Below, piece by piece: positions 1-10,502 of a stretch of DNA of 64,000 nucleotides. Every line of letters starts with the position of its first letter. Positions within the stretch are counted from its first letter, which is position 1. Source of the stretch: Phytophthora colocasiae (taxonomy: Eukaryota; Oomycota; Peronosporomycetes; Peronosporales; Peronosporaceae); contig JAGKQI010000090.1 of the NCBI GenBank assembly GCA_018806915.1, positions 1,240,001 to 1,304,000 on the forward strand, in the 5' to 3' direction. The position numbers and the translations under genes are program-made. The notes under the pieces were generated by a model. It did not search any database. It saw only the letters and a list, made by a program, of their open reading frames with translations, and had not been told where the DNA came from.

Positions 1-89
1 CTATGTGTATTTGTTGTGATTAGAGATGGAACGAGAAACAATGCCTACAGCCCGCTCCTCCTGACGGAAGCATCGGGAGACCGTGCCAT

Positions 90-1334
90 TCACGCCGACG
101 ACAGAGCGTCCACACCAGGCAGGACCTTGCCCTCCAAGAGCTCCAAACTGGCACCGCCACCCGTGCTCACGTGGGAGACCTTGTCCTCCGTGTTAAACTT
201 GACGCAGCACGTGGCCGTGTCACCGCCGCCAATGATCGTGGTGGCGCCCAACTCAGTCGCCTTGACCACAGCGTCCATAACAGCCTTGGTGCCGTTGGCA
301 AAGGCGTCGAACTCGAACACACCCATGGGGCCGTTCCACACGACAGTCTTGGCCTTGGTCACAGCGTCGCTGAACGCCTTCTGGGACTTGGGGCCGACAT
401 CCAGACCCATCCAACCAGCAGGGATACCCTCGTCCTGGGTGGCCTCCTTCTTGGCGGCGTCCGCGGCAAACTTGTCGGCAACAACGAAGTCATCAGGCAG
501 GTGCAGGGTAACACCCTTGGCCTTGGCCTTCTCCACGATCTCTGGCACAATCTTGGCACCCTCAGCGTCGTACAGTGAATTGGCGATCTCCATGTTGTTG
601 ATCACCTTCTTGAAGGTGTAGGCCATGCCGCCACCGATGACCATCTCGTCGACCTTGTCGAGCATGTTCATGATGAGCTGGATCTTGTCAGCGACCTTAG
701 CGCCACCCAGGATCGACACAAACGGGCGCTGGGGAGCGTCCAGGGCCTTGGCAAAGTACACGAGCTCCTTGTCCAACAAGAAACCGGCAGCCTTCACCGG
801 GAGGTCCACGCCCACCATGGAGCTGTGGGCGCGGTGGGCCGTGCCGAAGGCGTCGTTCACGTACACGTCACCGAGCTTGCTGAGCGAGGCGCGGAAGGCA
901 GCCACGGCCTCAGGCGAGGCCTTGACCTTGTTGCCCTCGGCGTCCTTGCCCTTGCCTTCCTCCTCGACGTGGAAACGCAGATTCTCAAGCAGAATGACGC
1001 TGCCCTCGGCGGGGTTAGCGCACGCAGCCTCGACCTCAGGGCCGACGCAGTCCTTGAGGAAAGTGACCTTGCGGCCGAGCTTCTGCTCCACAGCGACGGC
1101 CACGGGGGCCAGCGAGTCCTTGGCCTTCGGTTTGCCCTCAGGGCGGCCCAGGTGCGACATCAGCACAACGGCCTTGGCGCCCTGGTCCAGCACGTACTGC
1201 ACGGTGGGCAGCGCGGCGTCGATGCGCTGCGTGTTGGAGATGGAGCCGTCCTGGGCGAAGGGCACGTTGAAGTCCACGCGGATAAGCACGCGCTTGCCCT
1301 TGACGTCCACGTTCTTGATGCTGAGCTTGGCCAT
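90..1334 (-). CDS. PGK: Phosphoglycerate kinase
   Basis: Glycolytic/gluconeogenic kinase that moves phosphate from 1,3-bisphosphoglycerate to ADP, giving ATP and 3-phosphoglycerate. At 414 residues it has the normal eukaryotic PGK length and no introns. Visible signatures are RVDFNVP (about 19-25) and SHLGRP (60-65) in the N-terminal substrate domain. In the C-terminal nucleotide domain are [11 protein letters not shown] (about 330), GGGDTATC (about 366) and [13 protein letters not shown] (about 386). The frame stays open upstream for 31 codons, but that extension only begins at a TTG. The ATG at 1334 has a good context (ACAATGGCC) and lies about 40-55 bases below an oomycete-type initiator, so it is the start. 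With no presequence, a cytosolic enzyme is expected. Family identity is certain; location is inferred. Confidence 0.97.
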   Translation of the reverse strand: MAKLSIKNVDVKGKRVLIRVDFNVPFAQDGSISNTQRIDAALPTVQYVLDQGAKAVVLMSHLGRPEGKPKAKDSLAPVAVAVEQKLGRKVTFLKDCVGPEVEAACANPAEGSVILLENLRFHVEEEGKGKDAEGNKVKASPEAVAAFRASLSKLGDVYVNDAFGTAHRAHSSMVGVDLPVKAAGFLLDKELVYFAKALDAPQRPFVSILGGAKVADKIQLIMNMLDKVDEMVIGGGMAYTFKKVINNMEIANSLYDAEGAKIVPEIVEKAKAKGVTLHLPDDFVVADKFAADAAKKEATQDEGIPAGWMGLDVGPKSQKAFSDAVTKAKTVVWNGPMGVFEFDAFANGTKAVMDAVVKATELGATTIIGGGDTATCCVKFNTEDKVSHVSTGGGASLELLEGKVLPGVDALSSA

Positions 1335-1374
1335 TGTGGCTGGAGGAGTGATGGTCACTTGTCGACTTCGAGGT

Positions 1375-1391
1375 GAATTCGAGAATGAGAT
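1375..1391 (-). promoter_or_regulatory. Oomycete Inr+FPR core promoter of PGK
   Basis: On the minus strand this reads ATCTCATTCTCGAATTC. It matches the known oomycete initiator plus flanking promoter region (GCTCATTYYNCAWTTT) at most positions and sits 41-57 bases upstream of the PGK ATG. It marks the likely transcription start and excludes the longer N-terminus. Confidence 0.7.
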
Positions 1392-1703
1392 CTTTGGGCC
1401 TTCTGACGTGGTGAGGAATCTTGTCAAAAGAGGGTGCTTGGGGCTCGATTGCTTTCGAGCGACGCTGGCGCGTCAAATGCATAAATACGCGGCGATACTT
1501 TAATCAAGTCAAGTGGAAAAGGAACATAAAAAAGCAGGAGACGTGTCGCACGTTTAGGTGCCACACACTAAATAGAGCTGGAGGAGTGACGTAAGTATTA
1601 TAATAGTAGACTGAAGCAAGTTGCAACACACCAACGGCGGCAAGCCCTTCGGCGTTCACTGCGCCAAAGCTACCTGTCCGAGGATTGATTTCTGATACTT
1701 TTC

Positions 1704-1729
1704 GCTACTAGCAGGCTGCTGCTAGTAGC
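1704..1729. repeat. Perfect 11-bp inverted repeat in intergenic DNA
   Basis: Two 11-base arms, GCTACTAGCAG and CTGCTAGTAGC, are separated by four bases. The hairpin lies between PGK and the membrane-family gene. Its role is unknown. The rest of 1430-1907 shows no other gene or signal that I can support. Confidence 0.6.
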
Positions 1730-1907
1730 AGCACATACATATCCAAAGGTAAGAAAGTACTAGCTGATGAATTGTATTCGCGATCTTTGGTACATGTAGC
1801 TGGTCGCCAAACAGCAGGCGTGGCGCGCGTCTAGCAGCACTGAAGGAGTGGAGCGCAGCGCTATTATACAACTGGCCATGATGTGACACTAAGCTTATGA
1901 GCGCATC

Positions 1908-3485
1908 TTAAGCCAAAGTATTTTCTGGCCCAACCATGATCTTGACTGTGACTGGAGGACGACGGCGGAGTACCGACATGTTTGATGCGCCTCCCAAGCC
2001 TTTTTCAAGAAAGCTGGCAATACCAGTGCAAAGTCGCTCACTACAGGGCTCCACCCGTTGGTCCGAGATGATCCCAACTCCGATTAAGTTGTTTGCCGGA
2101 ACGGAGAACCAGTTCAACTTGTGCATGACCAGATATTCCACTCCGTTCTCCTCCATCTTCAGTATTCCAAATGCTTTTAGAGCTCCTGGCGTGTAGTACA
2201 GATCATTACCTTCCCAGACATAACCTCCAAGCAGAACGATTCTGCTGCGGGTACCCAGAGCCGTATCCACACAGCAAGACTCAGAAAGCATTGCAAAACT
2301 CCGATGCTTTAGCCACACAAAGGACAATGCCCACAGACCCCGCACAAAAGAGATGATCCCAACCACAATAACTACGACGATACCGTGACAAACTAGACTC
2401 CAGAAGTAGTAAGAAACCGCCAGAGCTGTTGGCTTGGATCGCTTCAAGTCAGACTTGTTTAACCCCGTGAGGAAATGCTGAAACGCCAGAGCACTCGCGA
2501 ATTCCCCCACTAGAGCTGTCTCGTAGCTGAAGAACATTCGTTTAATCCGCAATCGCCATTGTTCACTGAGCCACTGCATTCTCTCGACCATCTCGAACAT
2601 CAACAGCATCAGCCCAGACAAGTTGTAGCCTAACGATGCGTACTGGACTTTGGTAAGCCAGCCATCGTTTGCAATGATGAGGAACAAGTCAGTCATGATG
2701 CCTTCCACGATCAGATAGAGCAGAGCTGCTCGCTGGTAGTTGGTTGCCCCTTGAGCAGACAAACGCATGCTCTCTTGTACGAATACAGTCGCCTCCGATA
2801 GCTGCAGTTTTTTACGCATGTCATCACACCTTGCACCATAGTGTCTGCAAGAAACAAAGCTCCGACGAATCATAAGTGCACGATACGTTATCCAGATCGC
2901 ACCAACAATGCTGTACCAGTAGGAGACTCTGGGGTCTGTGCTTCCAGTGTCATTTGCCAAGAAGGATCCGTTGATATCGTACGTTCCGAGAGTCTCCACA
3001 GCGATATACGCCGTGTGGTCTTGAGTGCAATACGTCCCTGTTTCCTGTTCGTAGAACGAGTAGAAGCCGATGCTGGCATGGTAGAAGTACACGTCAAAGG
3101 GGAAGCTGTCATTGGCACAAGTAGATGGAGCCGTTCGGAATGGTGCTGTTTTAATATCTTTAGTAAAGTAGTTGCCATGGGTATTGTACTGCACCACCAC
3201 CGCATGACAAAGGATGCCGTTGTCTGTCAAATAGTAGTGCGTTGCCTCGAAATTCCACCAGACTCCAGCCAGCACAAGAGCTTCAACAGGACACACCTCT
3301 GTCAGATTCGCTGTCGCTTTGGGTAGATCTGGCGACGCTGCAAGGATTTCGGGGATCCTGTGCGGTTTGACGAATAACGAATAACTTCTCAATTGCAGAG
3401 CCAGGGGCACCACACCGAGAACAAACCACAGTGCAAGTAGCTTCCTCTGCACAGTCAAGAAACGGTGATCACTATCTGTTCGCAT
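1908..3485 (-). CDS. Multi-membrane-span protein, intact copy of a local family
   Basis: 525-residue protein of unknown function and the only full-length, frame-intact member of a family with six copies or fragments in this window. It has an N-terminal hydrophobic segment (about 15-32, signal anchor). Next is a roughly 150-residue probably lumenal/extracellular domain with conserved Cys (about 65, 93, 123, 153), N-glycosylation sequons and a CPVEALVLAGVWWN core. Further hydrophobic segments lie near 188-206, 253-272, 281-300, 320-340 and 354-380. The segment GIMTDLFLIIANDG (about 262-275) is almost invariant among copies, as are RLRIKRMFFSYETALVGE and SKPTALAVSYY. The ATG at 3485 is chosen because the first hydrophobic segment follows directly. 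I do not recognise a named family; a receptor, transporter or lipid-handling role would be guesswork. Confidence 0.85.
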   Translation of the reverse strand: MRTDSDHRFLTVQRKLLALWFVLGVVPLALQLRSYSLFVKPHRIPEILAASPDLPKATANLTEVCPVEALVLAGVWWNFEATHYYLTDNGILCHAVVVQYNTHGNYFTKDIKTAPFRTAPSTCANDSFPFDVYFYHASIGFYSFYEQETGTYCTQDHTAYIAVETLGTYDINGSFLANDTGSTDPRVSYWYSIVGAIWITYRALMIRRSFVSCRHYGARCDDMRKKLQLSEATVFVQESMRLSAQGATNYQRAALLYLIVEGIMTDLFLIIANDGWLTKVQYASLGYNLSGLMLLMFEMVERMQWLSEQWRLRIKRMFFSYETALVGEFASALAFQHFLTGLNKSDLKRSKPTALAVSYYFWSLVCHGIVVVIVVGIISFVRGLWALSFVWLKHRSFAMLSESCCVDTALGTRSRIVLLGGYVWEGNDLYYTPGALKAFGILKMEENGVEYLVMHKLNWFSVPANNLIGVGIISDQRVEPCSERLCTGIASFLEKGLGGASNMSVLRRRPPVTVKIMVGPENTLA

Positions 3486-3661
3486 TGCATTTTGCTTCCT
3501 TTTAGAGTCTTGGTGTCCCTTGGCAACGGAATTCTAATTGGTCACTTCAACCTGGCCACTTCAACTTGCACATGGCTACATTTCCTCTCTTGGTTGCTTT
3601 TTGCCGTTTGCCACACTCCGATTTCCCTCTGAAGAACGAAGTGAGTATCCTCTTACCCCCA

Positions 3662-4033
3662 ATGGCTCGTAGAACCCGCAAGACTCGATCGGCCAGTGCC
3701 AATGCTGAGCCAAAGGCCCGTGGAAAGCGCAGCGCAGATGACGAGCACGAGGAAGCCATCGAAACGTCGACGAAGAAGGCGCGTAAGGACGACGAGGAGC
3801 CAGGGCCGGAACCAATGGGCCAGCCGTTCGGTCAATTGGAGAAGAAGATTAAGGAGCTGATCGCGCAGAATCAGCAGCTCAAGGAGCTGGTGAAGAGTCT
3901 TCAGAGCGAACAGAACGCGGAGGAGAAGTCACAACTGGAGGTGAAGCTGGAAGTGAAGGCCCAACCCAAGGCCAAGACGGCTAAAAGGGCCCAACCCAAG
4001 AGGAAGGCCGTTAAGGCTCGAAAGGGGAAATAG
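3662..4033 (+). CDS. Small highly charged coiled-coil protein, probably nuclear
   Basis: 123-residue protein of unknown function. The N-terminal third is rich in Arg/Lys (RRTRKTRSAS, KARGKRSADD, KKARKDDEEP) and resembles nuclear localisation signals. A short leucine-rich coiled coil follows (about 57-90: LEKKIKELIAQNQQLKELVK). The tail is a Lys/Ala/Pro repeat (KAQPKAKTAKRAQPKRKAVK) like that of linker-histone or ribosome-biogenesis proteins. The frame is open back to an ATG at 3572, which would add 30 hydrophobic residues. The start at 3662 is preferred because the composition changes sharply there. No introns. Nuclear or nucleolar location is inferred from composition only. Confidence 0.65.
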   Translation: MARRTRKTRSASANAEPKARGKRSADDEHEEAIETSTKKARKDDEEPGPEPMGQPFGQLEKKIKELIAQNQQLKELVKSLQSEQNAEEKSQLEVKLEVKAQPKAKTAKRAQPKRKAVKARKGK

Positions 4034-4826
4034 CTCAAAAGAAACGATCCCATTCAAGCCGTTTTTGCTGCTACTTTGCAAGGAGTAGCTAGGGTAACCT
4101 TCCCAGCGATAAGGAAGTGAGCTACACATCTTCATCTTTGCTAGTTGCGTTGAGGTCTTGTGGCTTTGCTTGAATATGCAACATCTAGAAGACATTTCTG
4201 CTTTCCAGCACGAGCAGCGAGAACTGACACTTTCAGTCATTTTGAGACGATGCCGTCTTCTTCTTCTTGCTGAAAAACAACAACAACAACAACAACCGTC
4301 ATCTCAATCTTACCGCTGGAACCTTGAGCAATCCAGCAGAACGTCTGTGTCGCACAAACTGGATAGAGGTTCCACCAGCACTTGCCAGACGCACAGATCA
4401 GAGCAGTCTGTGGGTCCAGCATACGAGAGCGATTGCAGGAAGGCAGTCACTACGTCCAGAGTCGCGTCGGGAGTCCAACTCAAGTTTCACCGAGAGAAGT
4501 TAAAACTTCCTCAACTTCTCCACCTTCTTGTCCTTCCATCTCTCTAGATATTTAAACACCTGCAGCATTCGCTCGTGTCTCCATAATCGTGTCCAGTTTC
4601 TTTTTCCAAGTCAATCAAGCTACTCGTAGTTCCTACATGTATCTATAGTATTTGCTATTGGCTCACTTTCCTCCTCGAACATATATAGAATGACATTGAT
4701 TGGATCCTTGCAACTTTAAGCACAACGTACAAAAAACCTTAGCTGATCACTCCCTCTGTTCTCGTCTTTAGATCGAGCCAGAACGCAATTCGACCAAGGC
4801 GAGCGAAAGACTCCAGTTGTTCCCTC
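4034..4826. other. Intergenic region with CAA and CTT microsatellites
   Basis: About 790 bases with no supported gene. A (CTT)4-like run near 4257 is followed by a (CAA)6 run at 4278-4296. Open frames of 60-130 codons crossing these are low-complexity by-products. The 3' end of the stretch is AT-rich and probably carries the myosin promoter and 5' UTR. A TCACTCCCTCTG segment near 4747 is only a weak initiator match. Confidence 0.5.
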
Positions 4827-7800
4827 ATGTCGAAGCCGCGCGTGGAGATGGCGCCGTCCAGCGCGCTGCCGTCCTACGACCGCTTCCAGCGGCACAGCGC
4901 GGCGCCCGTGGACGAATCAAACCTCAGCATCGCGCAGCGCCTCGTGCTCGAGAACAAGAAGCGCGCGCAGAACTCTGCCCGCCGCCGCAACACGCAGGAG
5001 GTCGTGGCGGCCCTGCAGCATACGCCTGTGGAGATCGGCGCCCACATCTGGATCCCCGACCCGGAGCGCGTGTGGCGCGTAGTGGAGATCGTGCGCTACG
5101 AGCCGGCCGAGGACCCAGAGCAGGGGATGGTCTTGGTTGTCAATGGCAAATTCGGCCAGGAAAAAGTGGACATGAGAGACATCGGAGACCTGTACAAGGT
5201 GAACCCGCGGGTCGTGGATGACATGACGGGTCTCTACTACATCCACGAGGCTGGTATCCTTGAGAACCTCTACGTACGCTCCAAGATGGACAATCTGAGA
5301 CCGTATACGCTCATGGCCAACGTACTGATCGCGGTGAACCCTCTGGTGCGCACGGTGGAGCCCAAAGTGACGGACTACATCAAGACGCAGATGGGGGACC
5401 GCCCCCCGCACCCGTACGCCATTGCAGAGGTGGCTTTCCAGCAGATGGCACTGCGCACCCCTGCTCAATGCCAATCTATTGTCATTTCAGGCGAATCAGG
5501 AGCTGGTAAGACGGAAACGTCCAAGATCGTACTCCGATACTTGACGTCTCGCGAACATTTGGCCTTTACGGCGAACAAGGGCAGCGCTGCTCAGCAGGAC
5601 ATCGCTCTGGAGCTGGACAAGAGACTGTGGGACACAAACCCCATCCTGGAAGCTTTCGGTAATGCCAAGACCCTGCGAAACCACAACTCGTCGCGTTTCG
5701 GCAAGTTTATGAAGCTGCAGTTCAAGCCTGGTGAGAACACGCTGACCGGAGCGTTCATTGAGACGTACCTGCTCGAGAAGTTCCGTGTGGTGGCGCAAAT
5801 CCCGGGAGAACGCAACTTCCACATCTTTTACTTTTTGCTGTCTGGAGCGGATAGCGCACTGTCCAAGGAGCTGAAGCTGGAGCCTGTCAACAACTTCGAG
5901 TATCTGAACCAGAGCGGCTGCGTGTCGGACCCGAATGTGGACGATGAGATTCTATTCGACGAAGTGGCGAGTGCATTGACGTCTGTGAACATTGACGCTG
6001 GACTACAGAAGCAGGTCTGGACGATTCTGTCGGGTTTGCTGCATCTGGGTAACATCCGCTTGAAAGACCGAGAGACGGCGGAGGGCGACGCCGGCGAGGT
6101 GACCCCGGAGGCGCAGAAGTACGTGGCGTCGTGTGCGGAGCTGCTTGGCGTGGACAGCACCAACCTGTTGCATGTAATTACCACGCGCGAGATCTCGACA
6201 CGCACGGAGAACTTTACGATTAAGCGCTCGGCGAAGGAGGGAAGCTACGTGCGTGATGCCATTGCCAAGTCGATGTACAACCACCTGTTCAAGTGGATCC
6301 TGTACAGGATCAACAGCTCGCTTGGCCACGGCGACAGCTCGCTGCCGTTCATCGGCGTACTGGATATCTTCGGTTTCGAGTCGTTCGAGGAGAACGACTT
6401 CGAGCAACTGCTGATCAACTATGCCAACGAGGCTCTGCAGGCCACGTTCAATCAGCAGGTTTTCATTGCCGAGCAGGAGCTGTTCGCTGCGGAAGGTATC
6501 GAGGTCGGCAAGATTGTGTGGCCCGATAACCGCGAGTGTATCGACCTGATCTCGCAGAAGCCGAACGGTATTCTGCCGCTGCTGGACCAGGAGGCGAAGA
6601 TGCCCAAACCGTCCGACGAGAAGTGGAATGCCACGCTGCACAAGACGCACGCTAGCCACCCACACTTCCTGGCCCCTCACGAGAAGGACAAGAAGTACGA
6701 GTTCATCGTCAAGCACTTTGCCACGCGCGTTCCGTACACGATTGGCAACTTCATCGACAAGAACAACGACACGATTCCGAAGGACTTGGAGGACTTCGTG
6801 ACGTCGAGCAAGTCCTCGCTGATCAAGGAGCTGTTCTCATCTAAGCTAGACCTGGACACTATGGGAAGTGCAGCCAACACGAGCCAGCTGCACAAGCAGA
6901 GTGTGTCAGCCAAGTTCTGTGACCAGATGCAGGAGCTGACGGACACGCTGAACGCGACGCGTTGTAACTTCATCCGGTGTATCAAACCGAACCCGACGAT
7001 GTCTCCTGGCGTGTTTGACCACGGCTACGTTGTGGACCAGCTGCGTTGCTCCGGTATGCTCGCTACCTGTGAGCTGCTCAAGGTCGGTCTCCCCACTCGT
7101 GTGGCGTACGAGGAGATCTGCCGTATTTACAAGCCTGTACTACCGCCGTCGGTCACGCCCATGTTCAACGCGTACAACGACCGTACCTTCACAGAGGCTG
7201 TGCTGTGGTCGTTCCGCGTGGAGCCCGATGCCTACCGTCTCGGTCGCACGAAGGTGTTCTTCAAGACGGGCAAGATTGCCCTGCTGGATGCACTGCTGAA
7301 GGTCGATATGAAGAAGATGGGGCCATGGATCGTGGCTCGTCTTCGTAAGTGGCTTGCGCGTCGTCGTTGGCGTTATGCCCTGGCCAAGGTGCTGGCTCAG
7401 CGCGCGTTCCTGTGGCTGCTGGAGGACACGAGGAGACGCAAGGCGGCCGTCGTCAAGATGCAGGCTGTTATGCGCATGTTTGCCGTTCGAAAGCAGTTCA
7501 TCCGCGCTCGTAATGCGCACCGCCTCAAGATGCGCCGTAAAGCACTCGCCCAGAAGCACTGGAAGATGGCTATAGGTGGTGTCCTCGCTTCCAACGCCTT
7601 CAAGAAGCTTTTGCTGCAGACCCGCGAGCGGATGGCCACAAAGCTTGCTGAGCAGAACGCTGCGGCCGTGAAGATTCAGTCTATCGTGCGTGGCAAGTTC
7701 GGCCGAAAGCAGGCAGACAAACGTCACGCTCAATTGGAGGATGAAAAGATGCGCAAGAGACTGGCAGAGGAAGCTGCTCGTGCTGAGGCTGAGAAGAAGA

Positions 7801-9446
7801 AGTCGGCCAAGAAGCGCTGGCTCACGGCGTTTTACGCCATCCAGGCGCAGCGTCACTTCGTGCAGCGCCTGCACCACATCCGCAAGGCTCGCCTGGCAGT
7901 GGAGGAGGCCCGACGACTTGCTGCCGAGCAGGAGCAACTGCGGCTGCAACGCGAGGAGGAGGAGCGTCAGCGTCGCCTTCAGGAGGAAGAGGAGGAGCGT
8001 GAGCGCCAGCGCCAGTTGGAGCTGAAGCGTGCTGGTGCTGCTACCGCTATCCAGCGTGCTTACCGCCGCTCTGTCGGCCGCGAGGAGGCCAGACGCCAGG
8101 CTGCTGTGGAGCGTGCTCAGGCCGCTTCCCTCGCAGCCGCTATGGCTGCTCAGGATGCCGCCGCTGCCGCTCAGGATGCGTCCATGGCACACGATGCTGA
8201 GGCTGCTGCCCTGCGTAAGCTGAACGCGTACGACGAGGCCCAGCGGAAGGCTGCGACGGCTGGTACGCTGGGAGCTGCCCCCGCACTCGGTGCTCTTGGT
8301 GTGGCTGGTGTCGCTGGCAGTGGCCCTGCTACGCTTGGCTCAGTACAGCCGCTACAGGCATCGGCCGGCCAGGCCGGTCAGATTGGCGCTGTTGGATCCA
8401 TGGGTGTTGCCGGCGCAATGGTGGGACAAGAGTCACTCCAGAACGCTGACATGAGTTGGGTTGCAGGCGACAACGCGAAGATTGAGGGCGAGGCCGTTGC
8501 TGGCGACGCCCTTCGTCAGGAGCAGCTTGCCCAGGCTGGCCGTGACCTCTTCGGCGAAGGTGGTGAGGCCCCTGCTGGTCCGGTGATGTCGGCTGATGAC
8601 GAGAACTTGATCAACCCGGTTGAGAAGATTCAGGACTTCCCGACGGGCCCTCCAATCCCGTACAAGGGCGGCATTCTTACGTGCACGATGCTGGGCCACC
8701 GCAAGCAGCAGGACCAGAACTGGGGCGATGAGTACACGGAGTATGTGTTGCGTGTGACGTGGGGCCGTGACATCCTTGAGCAGTCGAAGACGGCATGGCT
8801 TGTGGGAGGTCGCTACAACGACTTCAACGCGCTTCACCAGGAACTCAAGGCTGCTGCTTCTGGCCGTCGTGGCAAGCGTGCACCGTGGTTCCCGCGCTTC
8901 CCCAAGCGCCACCCGTTCTCGTCCATGATGGGCAAGAACCAGGAAGAGAAGTTCATCATCAAACGCGAGAAGGAAATGAACCGCTACATGACGCAGGTGC
9001 TGACGCAGATGCCGGATGCCCTGCTGAACATCCACATGGACCGTTTCCTGAACCTGACCCTCCGTACGCAGGATATCTGCGAGCGCGAGGCGTACGCCGA
9101 GGCACGTAAGCGCTGGGAAGAGGAGGAACGTGAGGCGTTGGCTAATGCTGCCGACGCGGAGCCGCTGAACGACGCTGACCTGCAGGAGGTGGAGCAGCTG
9201 GTGCACCAGTTGCTGCAGAAGATTATCTATGCGGCCGGTGATGTCCGCCAGGACACGGAGCTGCAGGAGATGATCCACGCCGTTAAGGTGCTGCAGCCGC
9301 GCGTGGCGGCATCGGCTCAAATCGGCGGCAATGTGAACGTCGAGCTGATCCCGCTGGCAATGCAGCTGCAAGACGACATCCAGGACGCCTTCAACCAGTA
9401 CAATGACACACTGTTGGCGCTGCGACTGGGCCAGGACCTCAACTAA
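4827..9446 (+). CDS. Unconventional myosin with IQ motifs and C-terminal PX domain
   Basis: 1539-residue actin motor in one uninterrupted frame. The head carries the P-loop GESGAGKTE (222-230), switch I NHNSSRFGK (285-293) and switch II DIFGFESFEEN (513 on), all intact, so ATPase activity is expected. The neck is very basic and holds clear IQ motifs near 873, 944 and 1069. A Glu/Arg-rich single-helix or coiled-coil stretch (about 970-1065) and an Ala/Gly-rich linker follow. The tail has a PX domain (about 1270-1415: RYNDF, KRAPWFPRFPKRHPF, phosphoinositide-binding type), which should recruit the motor to PI3P-like membranes. PX-tailed myosins are known from oomycetes; the exact class number is not assigned here. 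Likely cargo is endosomes or vesicles (inference). Confidence 0.95.
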   Translation: MSKPRVEMAPSSALPSYDRFQRHSAAPVDESNLSIAQRLVLENKKRAQNSARRRNTQEVVAALQHTPVEIGAHIWIPDPERVWRVVEIVRYEPAEDPEQGMVLVVNGKFGQEKVDMRDIGDLYKVNPRVVDDMTGLYYIHEAGILENLYVRSKMDNLRPYTLMANVLIAVNPLVRTVEPKVTDYIKTQMGDRPPHPYAIAEVAFQQMALRTPAQCQSIVISGESGAGKTETSKIVLRYLTSREHLAFTANKGSAAQQDIALELDKRLWDTNPILEAFGNAKTLRNHNSSRFGKFMKLQFKPGENTLTGAFIETYLLEKFRVVAQIPGERNFHIFYFLLSGADSALSKELKLEPVNNFEYLNQSGCVSDPNVDDEILFDEVASALTSVNIDAGLQKQVWTILSGLLHLGNIRLKDRETAEGDAGEVTPEAQKYVASCAELLGVDSTNLLHVITTREISTRTENFTIKRSAKEGSYVRDAIAKSMYNHLFKWILYRINSSLGHGDSSLPFIGVLDIFGFESFEENDFEQLLINYANEALQATFNQQVFIAEQELFAAEGIEVGKIVWPDNRECIDLISQKPNGILPLLDQEAKMPKPSDEKWNATLHKTHASHPHFLAPHEKDKKYEFIVKHFATRVPYTIGNFIDKNNDTIPKDLEDFVTSSKSSLIKELFSSKLDLDTMGSAANTSQLHKQSVSAKFCDQMQELTDTLNATRCNFIRCIKPNPTMSPGVFDHGYVVDQLRCSGMLATCELLKVGLPTRVAYEEICRIYKPVLPPSVTPMFNAYNDRTFTEAVLWSFRVEPDAYRLGRTKVFFKTGKIALLDALLKVDMKKMGPWIVARLRKWLARRRWRYALAKVLAQRAFLWLLEDTRRRKAAVVKMQAVMRMFAVRKQFIRARNAHRLKMRRKALAQKHWKMAIGGVLASNAFKKLLLQTRERMATKLAEQNAAAVKIQSIVRGKFGRKQADKRHAQLEDEKMRKRLAEEAARAEAEKKKSAKKRWLTAFYAIQAQRHFVQRLHHIRKARLAVEEARRLAAEQEQLRLQREEEERQRRLQEEEEERERQRQLELKRAGAATAIQRAYRRSVGREEARRQAAVERAQAASLAAAMAAQDAAAAAQDASMAHDAEAAALRKLNAYDEAQRKAATAGTLGAAPALGALGVAGVAGSGPATLGSVQPLQASAGQAGQIGAVGSMGVAGAMVGQESLQNADMSWVAGDNAKIEGEAVAGDALRQEQLAQAGRDLFGEGGEAPAGPVMSADDENLINPVEKIQDFPTGPPIPYKGGILTCTMLGHRKQQDQNWGDEYTEYVLRVTWGRDILEQSKTAWLVGGRYNDFNALHQELKAAASGRRGKRAPWFPRFPKRHPFSSMMGKNQEEKFIIKREKEMNRYMTQVLTQMPDALLNIHMDRFLNLTLRTQDICEREAYAEARKRWEEEEREALANAADAEPLNDADLQEVEQLVHQLLQKIIYAAGDVRQDTELQEMIHAVKVLQPRVAASAQIGGNVNVELIPLAMQLQDDIQDAFNQYNDTLLALRLGQDLN

Positions 9447-9695
9447 CCGCCCAGTCGGTTCTACGTGGGGTGGGAATTCGCCACCACCCAGTCATGTGTT
9501 GTTCAGTGGAGCTTCGTTTTCCATTCTCCTTTCGACAAACCTGCATGTTTACAACGGGGCGGTCTCGATCGAAGAGGCCGACCCCCACCGCTGCGCACAT
9601 GATACGATCCCTTACCGTCTCGAGTTCCGTACAGCCTGAAATTTGAATAGACGAGATGTGAACAGGGTAGATACTGTTGACAACTTACAGTTTCT

Positions 9696-10486
9696 TCATT
9701 GTTCCTGAGTCGACTGCACTCCTTTAAATCCTTTAGCCACCAGAAACATCTCAGTCGACTCTGGTCTTGACGACTGCGGCTTCATAGCCTTGACCACGTC
9801 GAAAGCTGCTTTAACTTCCGCTCGGAAGTCCTCAGACCCGTCACAGCGTAGAATCTTGGTAGCAAAATTCCCTCCTGGACGTAGATAGAGCTCTGCCATC
9901 TTGAGCGCATTGTGGCACAGTCTCAGCTGTTGCTGGCTGTCTGTGAGGAAGTTACCGGAGAAGGACGGAGCCATGTCACTGAGTACGACGTCCACTTTTC
10001 TGCCCTTAAAGGCCTCACTAAGCTGCTTCCTCACGACTGCCTGCCGGAAGTCTCCCACTACAATAGAGGCGCCTTCCACAGCGTCAAAGTGCCGGAGATC
10101 CACAGCCACAACGTTCGGACTTTTGCTGTTCTTGTTCTTCGTAGCTGTAGCTTCCACAGCCACTTGTGTCCATCCACCTGGTGCTGCTCCAAGGTCCAAC
10201 ACCAGGTCACCTGGACGTAGCAATTGAAAGCGCTACAAAAAGACAGTCAAACGTTTAGATACAATACAACTAGAGAGTACTAGATAAAGGAACGCACGTC
10301 GTTGAGCTCGCGCAATTTAAAGGCCGCGCGAGAGCGGAGTCCCTCGCGTTTGGCCTGTTTCACCACGGGGTCGCTCCACTGACGTCTCACCCATCTCGCA
10401 CTGGCGTTGGACTTGCCTCGGAGGCTCTTGACAGCTCGTAGCGGCCTGCAAGAGCCTAGCAGTGGCCGCACATAGAGACCGCTCAT
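9696..10486 (-). CDS. FtsJ/RrmJ-type rRNA 2'-O-methyltransferase (two exons)
   Basis: SAM-dependent ribose methyltransferase of the FtsJ/MRM2 family, 241 residues. Exon 1 is 10486-10298 and exon 2 is 10232-9696; the 65-base intron between them begins GTGCGT, ends TTTTGTAG, and joins in phase 0. The junction restores the family block from RSRAAFKL to DLVLDLGAAPGGW. The K-D-K-E catalytic tetrad is visible: K of AAFKL, D of LSDMAPS, K of ATKIL and E of STEMFLVAKG. The first 37 residues are rich in Arg, Ser and Leu without acidic residues, which suggests a mitochondrial presequence and hence modification of mitochondrial large-subunit rRNA (inference). It is divergent from the coiled-coil gene at 10595, with 108 bases between start codons. 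Confidence 0.92.
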
Positions 10487-10502
10487 TAATACTGTGCGAG
10501 AC

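Noticed and set aside
1335..1427. N-terminal extension of PGK as a mitochondrial targeting peptide
   Set aside because: The upstream frame begins only with TTG, and an initiator motif lies inside it; the ATG at 1334 fits both promoter and protein family.
4158..4547. 129-codon open frame around the CAA repeat
   Set aside because: Low-complexity translation of microsatellites with no domain; overlapping frames on both strands are equally open.
8433..9371. 312-codon minus-strand frame opposite the myosin tail
   Set aside because: Antisense shadow of high-GC coding sequence; the plus strand has clear domain homology there.
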